Of a stretch of 63,087 nt of DNA, positions 54,101 through 62,900 are shown piece by piece. The stretch is taken from positions 1 to 63,087 of the IMG/VR virus record IMGVR_UViG_3300031963_000141, one strand, 5' to 3'. Under the pieces are notes generated by a model. It saw only the letters and a program-made list of their open reading frames with translations. It was not told where the DNA came from and ran no database searches. Position 1 is the stretch's first letter. Every line of letters starts with the position of its first letter. Position numbers and translations under genes: made by a program. The stretch comes from a virus.

Positions 54101-56957
54101 CTTAGAAATAGAAAAACAGATTAAGGGTCTAGAGGCAGTAAAACGCCAGTCTAACCCAGATACTAAACTGTTAAAGACAATACAGCAAGTAAGAAAGAGA
54201 GAACAAGCATTCCTTGATTCAACAGAAACATCTAAAGTAGATCCTGAATTACCAGAAGCAATCAGAAACAAATCTATTCTTAGGTCATTCTATCAAGGAG
54301 ACTTAGCTCTTGATCTTGTAGAACCTGTAATGCCATTAAGATTAAACAAAGAAGTATCAGACTTTATTACTAGTAAACTAGGTGGTAACAAAACTGAGAT
54401 ATCTAGAAAGTTTGGTCAGGGTATGGACGGTGAGGAAAGATTTACATCAGAGTTTAATAACGCTGTGATTAACTACATCTTCCAAAACTACATGTCTAAC
54501 TTTGTTGACTCTAAAGGTAATATATCAGAATTACCTGACTATTACAGAGGCTCACAGATAGTAATTAAGCCCGGAGTTCAGAATGGAGTTGAGTATAAAG
54601 ATGGAGTTATTTATGTAGATCGTGGTCAGCTTAACAGGGACTTTACTGACAAAAAATATTTAAAAACATCAGACTCTAATGATAGCTTTACTAAGAGAGG
54701 GTTGACCTCTTTCAAAGTATCTGATGACCCATTTAGATCTCAAGCTTCCTTTAATAGATATGTAGTTGAAAGAGAGTACCTAAGAAGTATATATACAGAA
54801 GGTGAAAGCTATACTCCAGCCTTTGAAAAGTTCTTAGCTCAACGTGCTCTATTAAACACTTTCAATAGAGATGCAATTGTAGGTACAGATGAATTCTCTT
54901 ACACTAACTTGGTAATGAATACTATCCGAGAGTTCTCCCAACTTAAAGATAGATATCCAATCCTTGGGCAGATATCTGTATTACCATATAAAGGTAAAGA
55001 GAAGATAGTTCAGCTTAATGATAGAAATATTCTTAAGGGAGAACTAGGTGATGTTTATTTCCAGAACCTTAGAGAGTTAGCTGATGTTAATGTACGTAAG
55101 GTATCATCAGAAGCAGATAACAAAAGACTAAGTGATGTCTTCCGTATCTTCTCACTAATGATGATCCACCAACATGGTGTAGGTTATACTAAATATGGAT
55201 TCAACAAAGCGCTTGATGATACAATGTATCTAGAAGTAATGCGTAGTGCTGCTGGTACATTCATGCAAAATAATCTAAACCCTGCTAGCTTATCTAAAGT
55301 GTACAATAATTTGATGAGTGACTCACAGTTCAAAAACTATGTTGTAGAACCAAAAGTATTTAACTCAAATCAAGTTACTGCATTCCCACTTGAAGAAACA
55401 ATTTCTACAAGAACAGCAATAGATAATCTTGTTAATGAATTAGGAGAGAATGAGTTTAACCAAATGGTTAAAGATTTAAATCCGGATCTAACCATTATTG
55501 ATGTGCCAGAAAATGTTGATCTTCAAAAACTATACTCTGATGACTATGATAATTATGTAGATGTCACATACCAAAGTTTAAATATTATACTAGATAGACT
55601 GGCTACGGCAGGTGTTAATGTTGATAAATTGAGTAACTTGTTCCATGATTTCTCAACGGATCAACCTGTGAATATCTCAGAGTTTAGTCTATGGGTTGAT
55701 AACAATATAAAAGCTCCAGAAGTTGAGGAATCACCAGAAATATTAGAGAAGGATATGGGTGATAATCAACAACTTAGCCTCTTTGAAGAAGAGAAAGTAG
55801 AGGCTAAAGAAAACAAAACAGCTAAGATGTCTACAGTACAAGAACCAATAAGAGTATATTCTGATGGTTCAGATATCAAAGGAACAGGTAACATTGGATT
55901 TGGTGCAGTATATAAGTATCAAGATAAAGAGTTTGGTCTCTCAGGTACTCAAGAAGGTGAAGCAGTAAAAGATTTACAAGCTAAATTCCCTAACGCTAAG
56001 TTTAGTAATCCTACAATGGAGATGTTAGCACTAAGTACAGTACTTGAAACATTCCAAGATACCGGGGAGCATTTGTTTATCCATCAAGATTATAACGGAG
56101 CTGTTAACTACAATGGTCTATGGCAACATTCAGAAGGATCACTTCAACGTGCAGACAAACCATGGAAGTCAAAAGAACCTTATATTCAGTACTTGATTGA
56201 TAAAGCAGTAGCAGCAATTGCTAAGATTGAAGCTAATGGTGGTTCAGTTAAGATTACTTGGGTTAAAGGTCACTCTGGTGAAGAGATGAATGATCTAGCA
56301 GATAAATATGCTAAGTCAAGAAAGAACTTCAATGAGTTCCTTAAGCCAATGAGTAACCAACTTACTCAACCTTTATCATTCAAAGGTAAGATGTCCTTCT
56401 CTTATGGTGATAACAAACGTCCTGGTGTTACTGCAGATAGCACAATTGCAGCAGTGGCTCTTGGAGAAAGAACTGCTACAACAAGATACTCAGATCAAAA
56501 AGGATTTGATTATTGGAAGAAAGCTAAGACAGGTGATATTATTGAGTGGGTATCTGATAACGGTGACTCTCTTAAAGTAAAAGTGACTAAGCCTCTACAC
56601 AAATTAGTAGGTAGTGGTAAGACAGCTAGTCAATGGTCACAACTTGAAGGATGGTCAACTGATTACTTTAATAAAGTAGTAAGACCAAAACTTGATAAGG
56701 CATGGCAGATAGAGTTTGAATACATTCCTGATACATACAAGAATGCTATTAACACAGCTCAAGAATCCGGGTTTGATTTCTCAGCAATATCAGTAGGTAA
56801 CTATAGTATGTTGGATGATTTTTATAATACCCTGACTGCTGAACAACAGCAAAAACTTGGTAACTTAGATGATGTGATTGAATCATATTTTGAAATGTAT
56901 GCTGATACTATGTCAGAGGAACAGTATATTGAACACCTAAAAAATTGTAAGCTATAA
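45150..56957 (+). CDS. Giant virion RNA polymerase polyprotein: zincin, two-barrel RNAP, RNase HI, ASCH-like (3,935 aa)
   Basis: A 3,935-residue protein. Around residue 882 is a zincin metallopeptidase motif (H882-E-A-W-H886, in VYHEAWHAFSQ) with a possible third ligand in EEMLAEDF. Residues of about 1000-2450 are mostly long helical and mixed regions. The RNA-polymerase core follows: ARIPIQNLNSMEFGEVWHFL, then VVPTEIVAKAGSDFDVDKIF, where D2524, D2526 and D2528 are the three metal-binding acids of the crAss-like/YonO type DFDxD loop. RNase HI spans about 3567-3725 with D3572 (YSDGS), E3624, D3647 and D3718 (GHSGEEMNDLAD). An ASCH/PUA-like domain follows (G3772-ERTATTR, KTGDIIEWV). The crAss-like role is early transcription from packaged enzyme. 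The tail is helical. Confidence 0.85.
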   Translation: MINCALSSTTVEKLYKSIYKHMSDSLKEGAEPFSPADYMAYVYGNKAQASTPETAAKLIQHVPRMIIDLYNTDFIQNPSFTKLDLNSLAELGRSYLDVDNGINNVINTYKETSKKFLRAYVNTLKGEAGNTEEMDPEGTFYYPSERFRPYTSLSGTSQELIAADPTRVDMFIETLDESKRTIYNTLNKIQTETDGVDSAADSLVYQGTTLKLKAVQLTSINQDELDNYTKNIIIRSKSIKKTAKTAEGVTPADEQVLLVMTDGDGKFVYFSENGDISTKADGGKLVYQFLRDTRLENGKYSVSNIYGYQSVLSPAEIAMSLYKTNDPAVINSIAQEQQNEMALLYNIKERVLNNKEEITLPISGISPGVLEGLVGKTILLSDLSKKADIDKQVFKSIKTVQKDRAGFKKGYATITINGTEVVIDRPDTTDDVAKQVSKVLTDRNLPFKVRTDFYYQFFNNKIDYRARRHSTSTNIPNQEFYFNYSNETFQQNQSRKFLDNTIDLSQVVVEALSDDQLASYEKKIYDVLMSGKGRKDKMFPSKMTFNSDLLKNERYFVYNADTKRLTFGNYIDYLKTLPATINLRDVNKDSVNSYIFFAAPNKTNTIIQQAKDKVSQDNRTETKKLKDQIVDLVKEAGELDATAKSPKSGFYMGKFYANYQVDVPGADAEAKAYYPNKTLIITKGDKSYKDTNFPTEGEAVRLKVRDELVADGVTYKDVVEIFKVNKDGSTGDYIGVIAEKDVSEYSQPAVPEEAEELEIEVPTDEDKTPVSPVIEDIEQNQNPVTPTNKNTNTANLLNKNWKGLDRAGYLPNDATKAQVEEANNWWNSKFNPLKGLIGIDHAANLVNSDVYARFVVSGQTLLSGDTLGKIQINKGTMVDVYHEAWHAFSQLYLTNDQKTSLYNEVRNYTDKKGNKPYLNKSYLEIEEMLAEDFRSFAKNPKQEMKDTPVKKSIFRKILDFLKALFGKVGSAQVVVDKASVANQDYPATASELFNKLYFAGSSKKASKIFMNTYSPSIDNVMWDMLNRGIERVDARGEDALSRQDSILINESIDSVISGLVDSLNEGFGKKSSTIKLLTDPENRAVAYESVKEIFQDKLKEFQDELGSITLTPFSALETIGELESNAAAIFKSKKGDNKYVFLANQIDNFENLNPDTKGGERIKGQSYYGIDIVADFYSHKTIKSEDNDQADIIIVKDLRDAQVQFDNYKRGGATSITDLIIKEGPQYKPLTFEQEELLDKIRLLQVTLDNWGDDKKGVVKYHKENSRFDIIREDYTEESYEEKDADGEPVDETSAEGSSDSIVKTGEVGKKSLEQLAQKEAIYVIKSLFKKEKGEVVPNKLGFNQLADFSKIWKIITREIGGVKDINLMYEKLEKAAQTYSPELQQLVYSKLPNPQRIERSAEFDVLASIWQTFSRPRVPYMQLTGYLDKSYDYMTGKLTVDKVSVEVTDASIDASNVIRKFQAEFKAQSERDNPYITKVENVTTLNDLSKLVSDFADKRRPNELDVNKSFEFARAIGFIFDDLKVIKDRLKDNVDYYGLQYLYTIVKDLANIQAKGTTASQAAISVLGDFVVNPLTTFQAKIPGTILPGLKVKEVYQKNIVKRLAELQMRYGLEGSNFSVLNPEKNLVNEFIDDYSISRQVDAINRVNNIKELYSNPTAAENPFKYMSYLNPKINSFVNNNRSQILNSIFSTEGNGDKIKGRSLKLFIDAGTQIANEDIGTTTTSLDIYSKFLQEMHLMLKGGIQEFIRHASKKSSFGVKVDGGVVSYPGKGEDKNLYVDMSMFTPNGGGDIYAINNILIPYLGAEYERIMKFKDNKDEFLKYGGYNKVVARGENGEKIYAGEVLTSFDNVLSEDTKKELLSEEVMNAIKESGGTLEDFLRTDRTGLKQKVINDMINYFGEQTADNLSFLGVQEYIDQSLFDKLGPNDLNEVEQKAAIVKSYTYNSWIHNFETINLFYGDMAQYNHLKEEMHKRNTGSTSGGPKFLTDVMAQDFINNIWNKDRVDDDGNIIERVTYASKVAAEEKNDDYNKFHYDGTFNTAVVKDVERPSVYLKDIEAGLRAEYKLNGKSEAQINDLLEKELKPYKEMNEADGAGVIGIDAYRTLKKLENAWSNKQEELYKKIINKVPIKASDVVNYFPVYKLQNFGPLANTDLPLTSFHKFALMPLIPSEIAGSQLEHLHKEMMRNNIQYLTYESGSKVGNVTSNGKADVIFADDTQKELKKELTLTPNTIYLEYLKSVTNINAKYKTIVTFPTQLRGLILDGLFDKGAITKPEFDKLATKYDDVVAQYTNLLKLEILEEIGYEQKNGKYIGNIKNFLELIQKELGKRDIPDHLLRSIGVDFNGNIKTDLSLHLEADTIERMLLSVLTKRLIRQKVKGEALVQVPSTMYNGLWDQTVQFDKASEKDKKKYLGSNNLPSYHPGKDGTNAMKIAIALQGDFVNLLKLQYKGEEIGNISRLNEAIKDDEWLDTGNNRKAITLAGARIPIQNLNSMEFGEVWHFLDPAAGNKVVVPTEIVAKAGSDFDVDKIFWMMPHINTQGEYATGAISNEELKQKIDDLKKIKPKPGMKKPSPKALIQKQKKALENELIQATKDILATPGNFASLVRPNETHLVKGTADEFEPYVIEYNRYKNMHGEEQRMGPADDSGKRKKAISPTRILEVGYNLHKHDVNMVGKDTLGIEALQNKKHPIFKSIGAKMPKTYKESFFDENSGKYVDGERDYETRLLLPHAEIDGHISLSNNVNVAGTRIADVYSHIMNGLLDVEKDPWAFFIQANLETISILNYLLEAGVPEKTAIAFVSQPTIREYGSNQKLLKSTFSTLATKEIPQATFTKFKAANRIEKRIPYQRRALYLKQINENAYSRAIAKVGDNDTISVVLDGDNAPQVTLVKNLKTAIQKGITTPAKVVSIYRGAEVSKKNLLYKRFGSLVTNDTAYDAAVLATSEPGILNDKGYFDEETLIASIKDPKNPKYKAIQDAAFLHFLEIEKQIKGLEAVKRQSNPDTKLLKTIQQVRKREQAFLDSTETSKVDPELPEAIRNKSILRSFYQGDLALDLVEPVMPLRLNKEVSDFITSKLGGNKTEISRKFGQGMDGEERFTSEFNNAVINYIFQNYMSNFVDSKGNISELPDYYRGSQIVIKPGVQNGVEYKDGVIYVDRGQLNRDFTDKKYLKTSDSNDSFTKRGLTSFKVSDDPFRSQASFNRYVVEREYLRSIYTEGESYTPAFEKFLAQRALLNTFNRDAIVGTDEFSYTNLVMNTIREFSQLKDRYPILGQISVLPYKGKEKIVQLNDRNILKGELGDVYFQNLRELADVNVRKVSSEADNKRLSDVFRIFSLMMIHQHGVGYTKYGFNKALDDTMYLEVMRSAAGTFMQNNLNPASLSKVYNNLMSDSQFKNYVVEPKVFNSNQVTAFPLEETISTRTAIDNLVNELGENEFNQMVKDLNPDLTIIDVPENVDLQKLYSDDYDNYVDVTYQSLNIILDRLATAGVNVDKLSNLFHDFSTDQPVNISEFSLWVDNNIKAPEVEESPEILEKDMGDNQQLSLFEEEKVEAKENKTAKMSTVQEPIRVYSDGSDIKGTGNIGFGAVYKYQDKEFGLSGTQEGEAVKDLQAKFPNAKFSNPTMEMLALSTVLETFQDTGEHLFIHQDYNGAVNYNGLWQHSEGSLQRADKPWKSKEPYIQYLIDKAVAAIAKIEANGGSVKITWVKGHSGEEMNDLADKYAKSRKNFNEFLKPMSNQLTQPLSFKGKMSFSYGDNKRPGVTADSTIAAVALGERTATTRYSDQKGFDYWKKAKTGDIIEWVSDNGDSLKVKVTKPLHKLVGSGKTASQWSQLEGWSTDYFNKVVRPKLDKAWQIEFEYIPDTYKNAINTAQESGFDFSAISVGNYSMLDDFYNTLTAEQQQKLGNLDDVIESYFEMYADTMSEEQYIEHLKNCKL

Positions 56958-59900
56958 TGAAGTGTATTGTCAGAAGTCTTAAAGAGTTTAAGGCATTAGA
57001 AAATATATATGGGACAGACCTAGCTGAAAAGTTTGTACATGACTATTCAGTTGTTGTAAGAAAGGTTGGTCCTAATGATGAGTACTATTATCCTACTCCT
57101 AAAGAAGTTAAAGACTGGCTTACAAATGATAAGCAGAAGGTACGTCAAAATGTTATGAAGGCATTTGAGGTGAATCCTTTTCTTACTGATAGAGCTATTC
57201 AATCTCTACTATCTGGTGTAATACATCCTTTAAAGGGTAAGTACTATGTAACAAGAGGATTTACTAATTATGGTTCTATAGTAGAACAAAAGGCTGCTGA
57301 AGAGTTGATCTTCAAACCTAATGTTGCTATTGTAGAAGCTCTGGCAGATAAGTTTCCTAGTGTCATAAGTCTCTCAAGATCAGAGAGAAAAGCCTATACA
57401 GTTGAAGTAGTAATTAAACCTTTAGCTGATAGAATTAAAACTACAGAAGAACAAGATGAAGAAGAAGTTAATGATTTCAATGAAAACTTTGCTGCTGACC
57501 CTGAAACTCAGAAAAAGGAGAAGGCAAAGGAGATTGCAGTAAGATTAGGAGATAAGTTTGCAAAAGCATTTGGTGTACCTTATACTATGATAAGTGCAGC
57601 AGAAGCAACAAGAGTACTTGAGAATACAACAACTCCTTATGAAGGAGAAGCTGCGTTCTATTATAATGATACAGTATACTTTGTAGGTGATAAACTTTCT
57701 ACAGAACTAGTACTTCATGAATATGCTCACCCACTTGTTAAGGGTATAGCAAAAATGAATCCCGGTCTATTTGATAAACTATATTATCAACTCAGAACTT
57801 CAGCTACCGGTGTTAAACTTATTGAAAATGTAGTAGTTAACTATCCTAATCTAGAGTTTGAGAGTGACCGTTTTAAAGAAGAGGTTATTGTAAATGCTCT
57901 TGAAAAAGCAGCAATGAATAAGGTAAATGAGCAAACAGAAACTGAAGAAGGTTTCAAACAGTTCATTCAGAATATATTGTTTGCTATAAAGAAACTAATC
58001 AAGGAACTGGTTGGTAAGGTAAACCTAGATAAACTTAGTGTTGATACTACTCTAGATGACTTAGCAAATATGATGGTCAATGAGGATTTTCAAATTGATA
58101 ATGTTGTATTTAGTGAAACAGATTTTGCTGAGTTTAAGAAAGATATCTCAAGTATAGTTTCTCAATTCCAAAAGGTTGAGGACGGTAAGTTACAGAAAGC
58201 TATCAATAATGTATATGCAGAAAACATGTATGAACTTGATCAGCTTAGTAAATCTCCAAAGAGACTAAAAGATTTATTAGAAAGTAGAGAGGGTATCAAG
58301 TTTTTAAGATACATTGCTGAAGACTTAAGACCATACCAGACTGTATCCGATGATCCTACAAAAGTAAAACCTGAGAATGCAATTAGTGCAATGAAGGATC
58401 AGCAAGAAGAGTTCAGACTAAGAACTCTAGCTCTTGTAAATTCAATAGCACATATTGAAGTCTTTGTTGAAAATATTGACAAGGCACTAGGAAAAATAAG
58501 TGGTGACCCGCGTAAGATTAAAACAGAAGAGATTACAAAGGTAATGTACTTCAAAGATTTCTTGATCAGACAGAAGAAACTTGTAGAGGATGTACGTGTA
58601 GCAGTAGGTCTAAATAAAGAAACTGATTTTGTAAAGACTCTTAATGGTATCAATACTAGTGTAAATGATGCAATTAGAAAGATCAATGATATAGAACAAG
58701 AATTTGCCGGACAATACTTTGAGAAGAAGGGTGCCTCTATGGGTAAAGAGATTGATGAAAAGTTTAAAGCTGATATCACAAAAGCACTAAAAGCAGATAA
58801 CATATCTACTGATGCAATCAATGACTTTATTGATAGTGTAGTCAATGCACCGTTGATGCGGGAGTTTAATCTTGATAACGCAGGATTGTCTCTTGATATA
58901 AAACGTAAGCCTTACATTGCTAAATTAGTTCAGCAGTATAATGATAAACGTCTTACAAGAGAGCAGTATGATGCATTCTTGAAAGGTGAACGCGGAGACA
59001 TTGGTTATATAGCAGCTAATCTTATTCCTATTAAGAACATTGATGACCCTGTTATAGGAACATTTGCAAGAGATATCTCAATTGAGTTGTCTAATACTGA
59101 GTTAGAACTACTCAGAGAAAGAGATCAGATAGCAAGTAAACTTGACCCACTATTAAGACAAGCAGGATACAATGAGAATAATGTTGCCGCACTTGGTAAA
59201 CAACTATTATTACTTGATAAAGATGGTTATACAGACAGTAAAACCGGTGAGTGGGTAGAGTATGAAAGGTTTACATATCATGACAAGTTTAAAAACTGGC
59301 GTTATGATTATGGTAAGCTGAAGAATGAGTATGAGAATGCCAAGGATAAAAAGGATAAGACTCTAGTAAAAGAAGCTTACAAGAACCTTATTGACTTTGA
59401 GAAGAAGTACATGCACCGTCCAATGGTAGATGAATACTATGAGAAGTTTAATATCTGGACACAAGATAACAAGCTTATCAATCCATTTACCAAATCAGAA
59501 GTTGTTGTAAATGCAGATACGTCTTTCCAAGCTTACCTAGAAAGAGCAGCTGCTATAGAAAAGATGAATACTCTTCAGAATATTAAGTATGAAGATAGAG
59601 ATGATATGCTTGAAGCTACGGCTGCTGATGAAGCTAAGATGGAGTATGAAAGTCTTTATGATGTATACTATCCTGATGGTACTCAGAAAACTGGTGAAGC
59701 TTTAGAGAAAGCTCTTGTAATGAAACATTACAGATCTGTATCTAGAAAGTTCATGACAGGAGAACCGGATGTAGATAGTTTACAAAGAGAACTTGATAAC
59801 TACGTTGATAAGCTAGCAGCCAAAGGTATTACTATGGAAGAGAAGCCTGATGTCTTCAATGAGGAGCTAGAAAGATTCTTCCGTAAGAATATGCGTGTAG

Positions 59901-62900
59901 CATACTCTGATAAGTATGTTGAAACTAGAAGAGATATAATTGCTCAGATAAGACAGATTACTGATAAGCCCGGATTAAAATCTGAGATTGCTAAACGTAG
60001 AGCTGAACTTATTGAAGAGCGCTATGACATTATTGGTAAGACTACAGATAAGAACCGTCAGGTAAATGGTATCCAGCTTACTGAAGAGCAGAGAAAACGT
60101 GTAAAAGAAATAGAGGTAGAGCTTGTAAATCTTGAAGCACAGTTTGATAAGAAGTCTGGTCTATCACTTGAGGATGCAGAAAAGCTTAAAACTTACCAAG
60201 ATAGAATCAATAATGGTCCTGCACTTAGTGAATCAGAAAGACAAGAGTATGATGACCTTATCAACATTAAGAATGATATGGGTCTTGGTCCACTTGAGCT
60301 TGAGAAACTAAGAGTATTATTCAGAGACTTATCAGAGCTTAGTTACAAAGAACCTACTGATTACTATATAGCAGCAATTAATTATGCTTTAAGAGGTACT
60401 GGTATTGATGATGTTACTATTGATAATGCAGATGAGTTTATTAACTCACCTAAAATACTAGAAGCAAGAACTAAGAGTGAAGCATTTGACCAGTGGTTTA
60501 TACAGAATCATTATACTAAAGAAGTTTGGGATCCTGCAATAAAGCAAAAAGCTATTAAAGTATTTAGAACTTCTGCATGGACTGTAGCTAAACCAATCGG
60601 TCTTGAGAATTACAAGACTACAAAACTTGTACATCCAATAACAGGGAAAGAAATTATTAGATATGCTGTTCCAGGTGGTAAATACAACAAAGTAGTTCCT
60701 AAACCTGAATATGTTACACCAAAGATTGTTGGAGTTACTGTAGATAACAGAAACAATTACTTGCCTAAAGAGTATACTCCCGGTAAAAAGGATTCTGCAT
60801 ATGATAATAAGTACATGAATCAAGAGTACTATGATCTTAAGAAGCTTAATTCACCAACATATAAGTTACTTGAAGAGCTTAAGAAAGAGTATCTACGAGT
60901 TCAGGATGACAAAGGCTTTGGTAGTAAGTTATACTATGACTATGCTAACTTCTTTCATAGAAGTAATCTAGAGATGGTACAGTCTGGTAAAGCCAGGGAG
61001 AATGTAGAAGATAAATTAAGCTCAGCAAAAACACTAGGTCAAAGATTCTTTGGTAAAGAAAAGACTGCAGATGCTGCTGAATGGATGTTTAACTACAATG
61101 CTGAGGCTACTGCTATTGGTACTGACTTACTAGGTAATCCACTTACTAGAATTCCTGTACGTGGTCTATATAGATTAAAGAAACAAGATGTATCAATGGA
61201 CTTCCTGAGAAGTTTCTATGATTACATGGAGTCACTTACTGTACAGAAGAAGCTTTCTGAAATTGAGCCTATAGCAAAACTAATAAGTGATGTGCTTAAC
61301 AATTCTGAGAATGCCATAAAAGACATGAACAGAATCAGTAAGCAAATTAAGAAGTCAACAGGCATGCTCTCTTTTATACCTACAGGAGATAACAAAAGAG
61401 CAAAAGCATTTGATGAATTCCTTGAGAGAACTTTCTACGGTAAAGTCAATGCTGAGTTTAATGAAAAAAATGTAAGAGTTACTAAGCTAGCTAACGCACT
61501 TATGGGAAATACAAGTAGATCCTTTATTGCATTAGATATGGTCTCTGCTGCTAAGAACCGTTACGGTATGTTGTTCCAGTCTATGATTGAAGCAGCCGGA
61601 GCAGAGTATATAACAGCTAAGTCACTTGCTCTAGGTAAGTATAGAGCATATACAGCTACTATTCAGCTGATGACAAAAGGTATATATACACATGGACCTA
61701 AGTCTCTTGATATACAAATGATGGAGTACTTTGACCCTATCACAGGTAAGACTAAAAAAGACTTCAGTAAATCAGCTTCTAGAAGTTTCCTTAAAGACAT
61801 GTTAGATATGACATGGATGTATGATGCTAGAAAGCTTGCTGAAGTTGAAGCTGGTCTTGAAGTATTCTGGGGAATGATGTATAACAAATACATTGACCAA
61901 ACAGATTCAGCAGGGAATATACAGAAGATTAGATACTCAGATGCATTTGAGCTTGATGATAAAGGTATGATTAAACTTAAAGATGGTATTGATCCTGAGT
62001 ATGGAGTACAATCAATAAACCATGTATATCAAGTAGGTGACTCACTTGAGTCAGTAGCAAAGAAATACAATCTTACTGTAGAGGACTTGATGAAAAAGAA
62101 TGACATTGAAGATCCGGCAGATGTAAAAGAAGGAGATGAGCTTATCATCTCTGAGAATGCACTCTTCAATGACTTCAAACTTAAGGTACAGGGAGTAGGT
62201 AAAAGACTTAATGGTCTAATAGACCAATTAGATACACCACTGGCAAGTAAGTATCTTGGATTTAGACTCTTTACTTTCTACCGTCTATTCTCATTACCAA
62301 TGTTTGTACATAGATTCCAATTTGATACCTCTAAAGAAAACTTTGGAGGAGAGGTCTATGACTTTAACATGAACACCCTTACAAAAGGTTACTACATATC
62401 CGGTCTTCAATTAATGTGGAGAACAGTAAAAACCATGGGTAAATATTATCCAATGGCATCTGATAAAGAAAAAGCTGCATTTAGAAGAATGTTAGCTGAA
62501 GGTATTTACCTTGCTATGATGGGACTAGCTGTTGGATTTATCTTTGGATATGATGATGATGATGAAGACCGTTTCAACAAACTCAGAAAAAGAGAAAAAG
62601 ATTGGGGAGCAATGGGTTATTTTTCTAATCACTTACTTTACCAACTTATGGCAGTAAAATCAGAGAATGAGCTCTTAGTTCCTATAGTAGGATTTGATGA
62701 CTTCATGAACTTCATTAATCCAGCTTCCCTAGCTTCAGGACCAATAATAGGTAACACATTAAAGATAATGGCAGACCTATTCCACATGGCTACAGGAGAT
62801 GACTCAGCAATCTATAAACAAGATGTTGGTCCATACTTCTGGCAGGAAGAAGGAGACTATAAACTATGGAACCACATAGGGGGTATCTTTGGTGTCAGAG

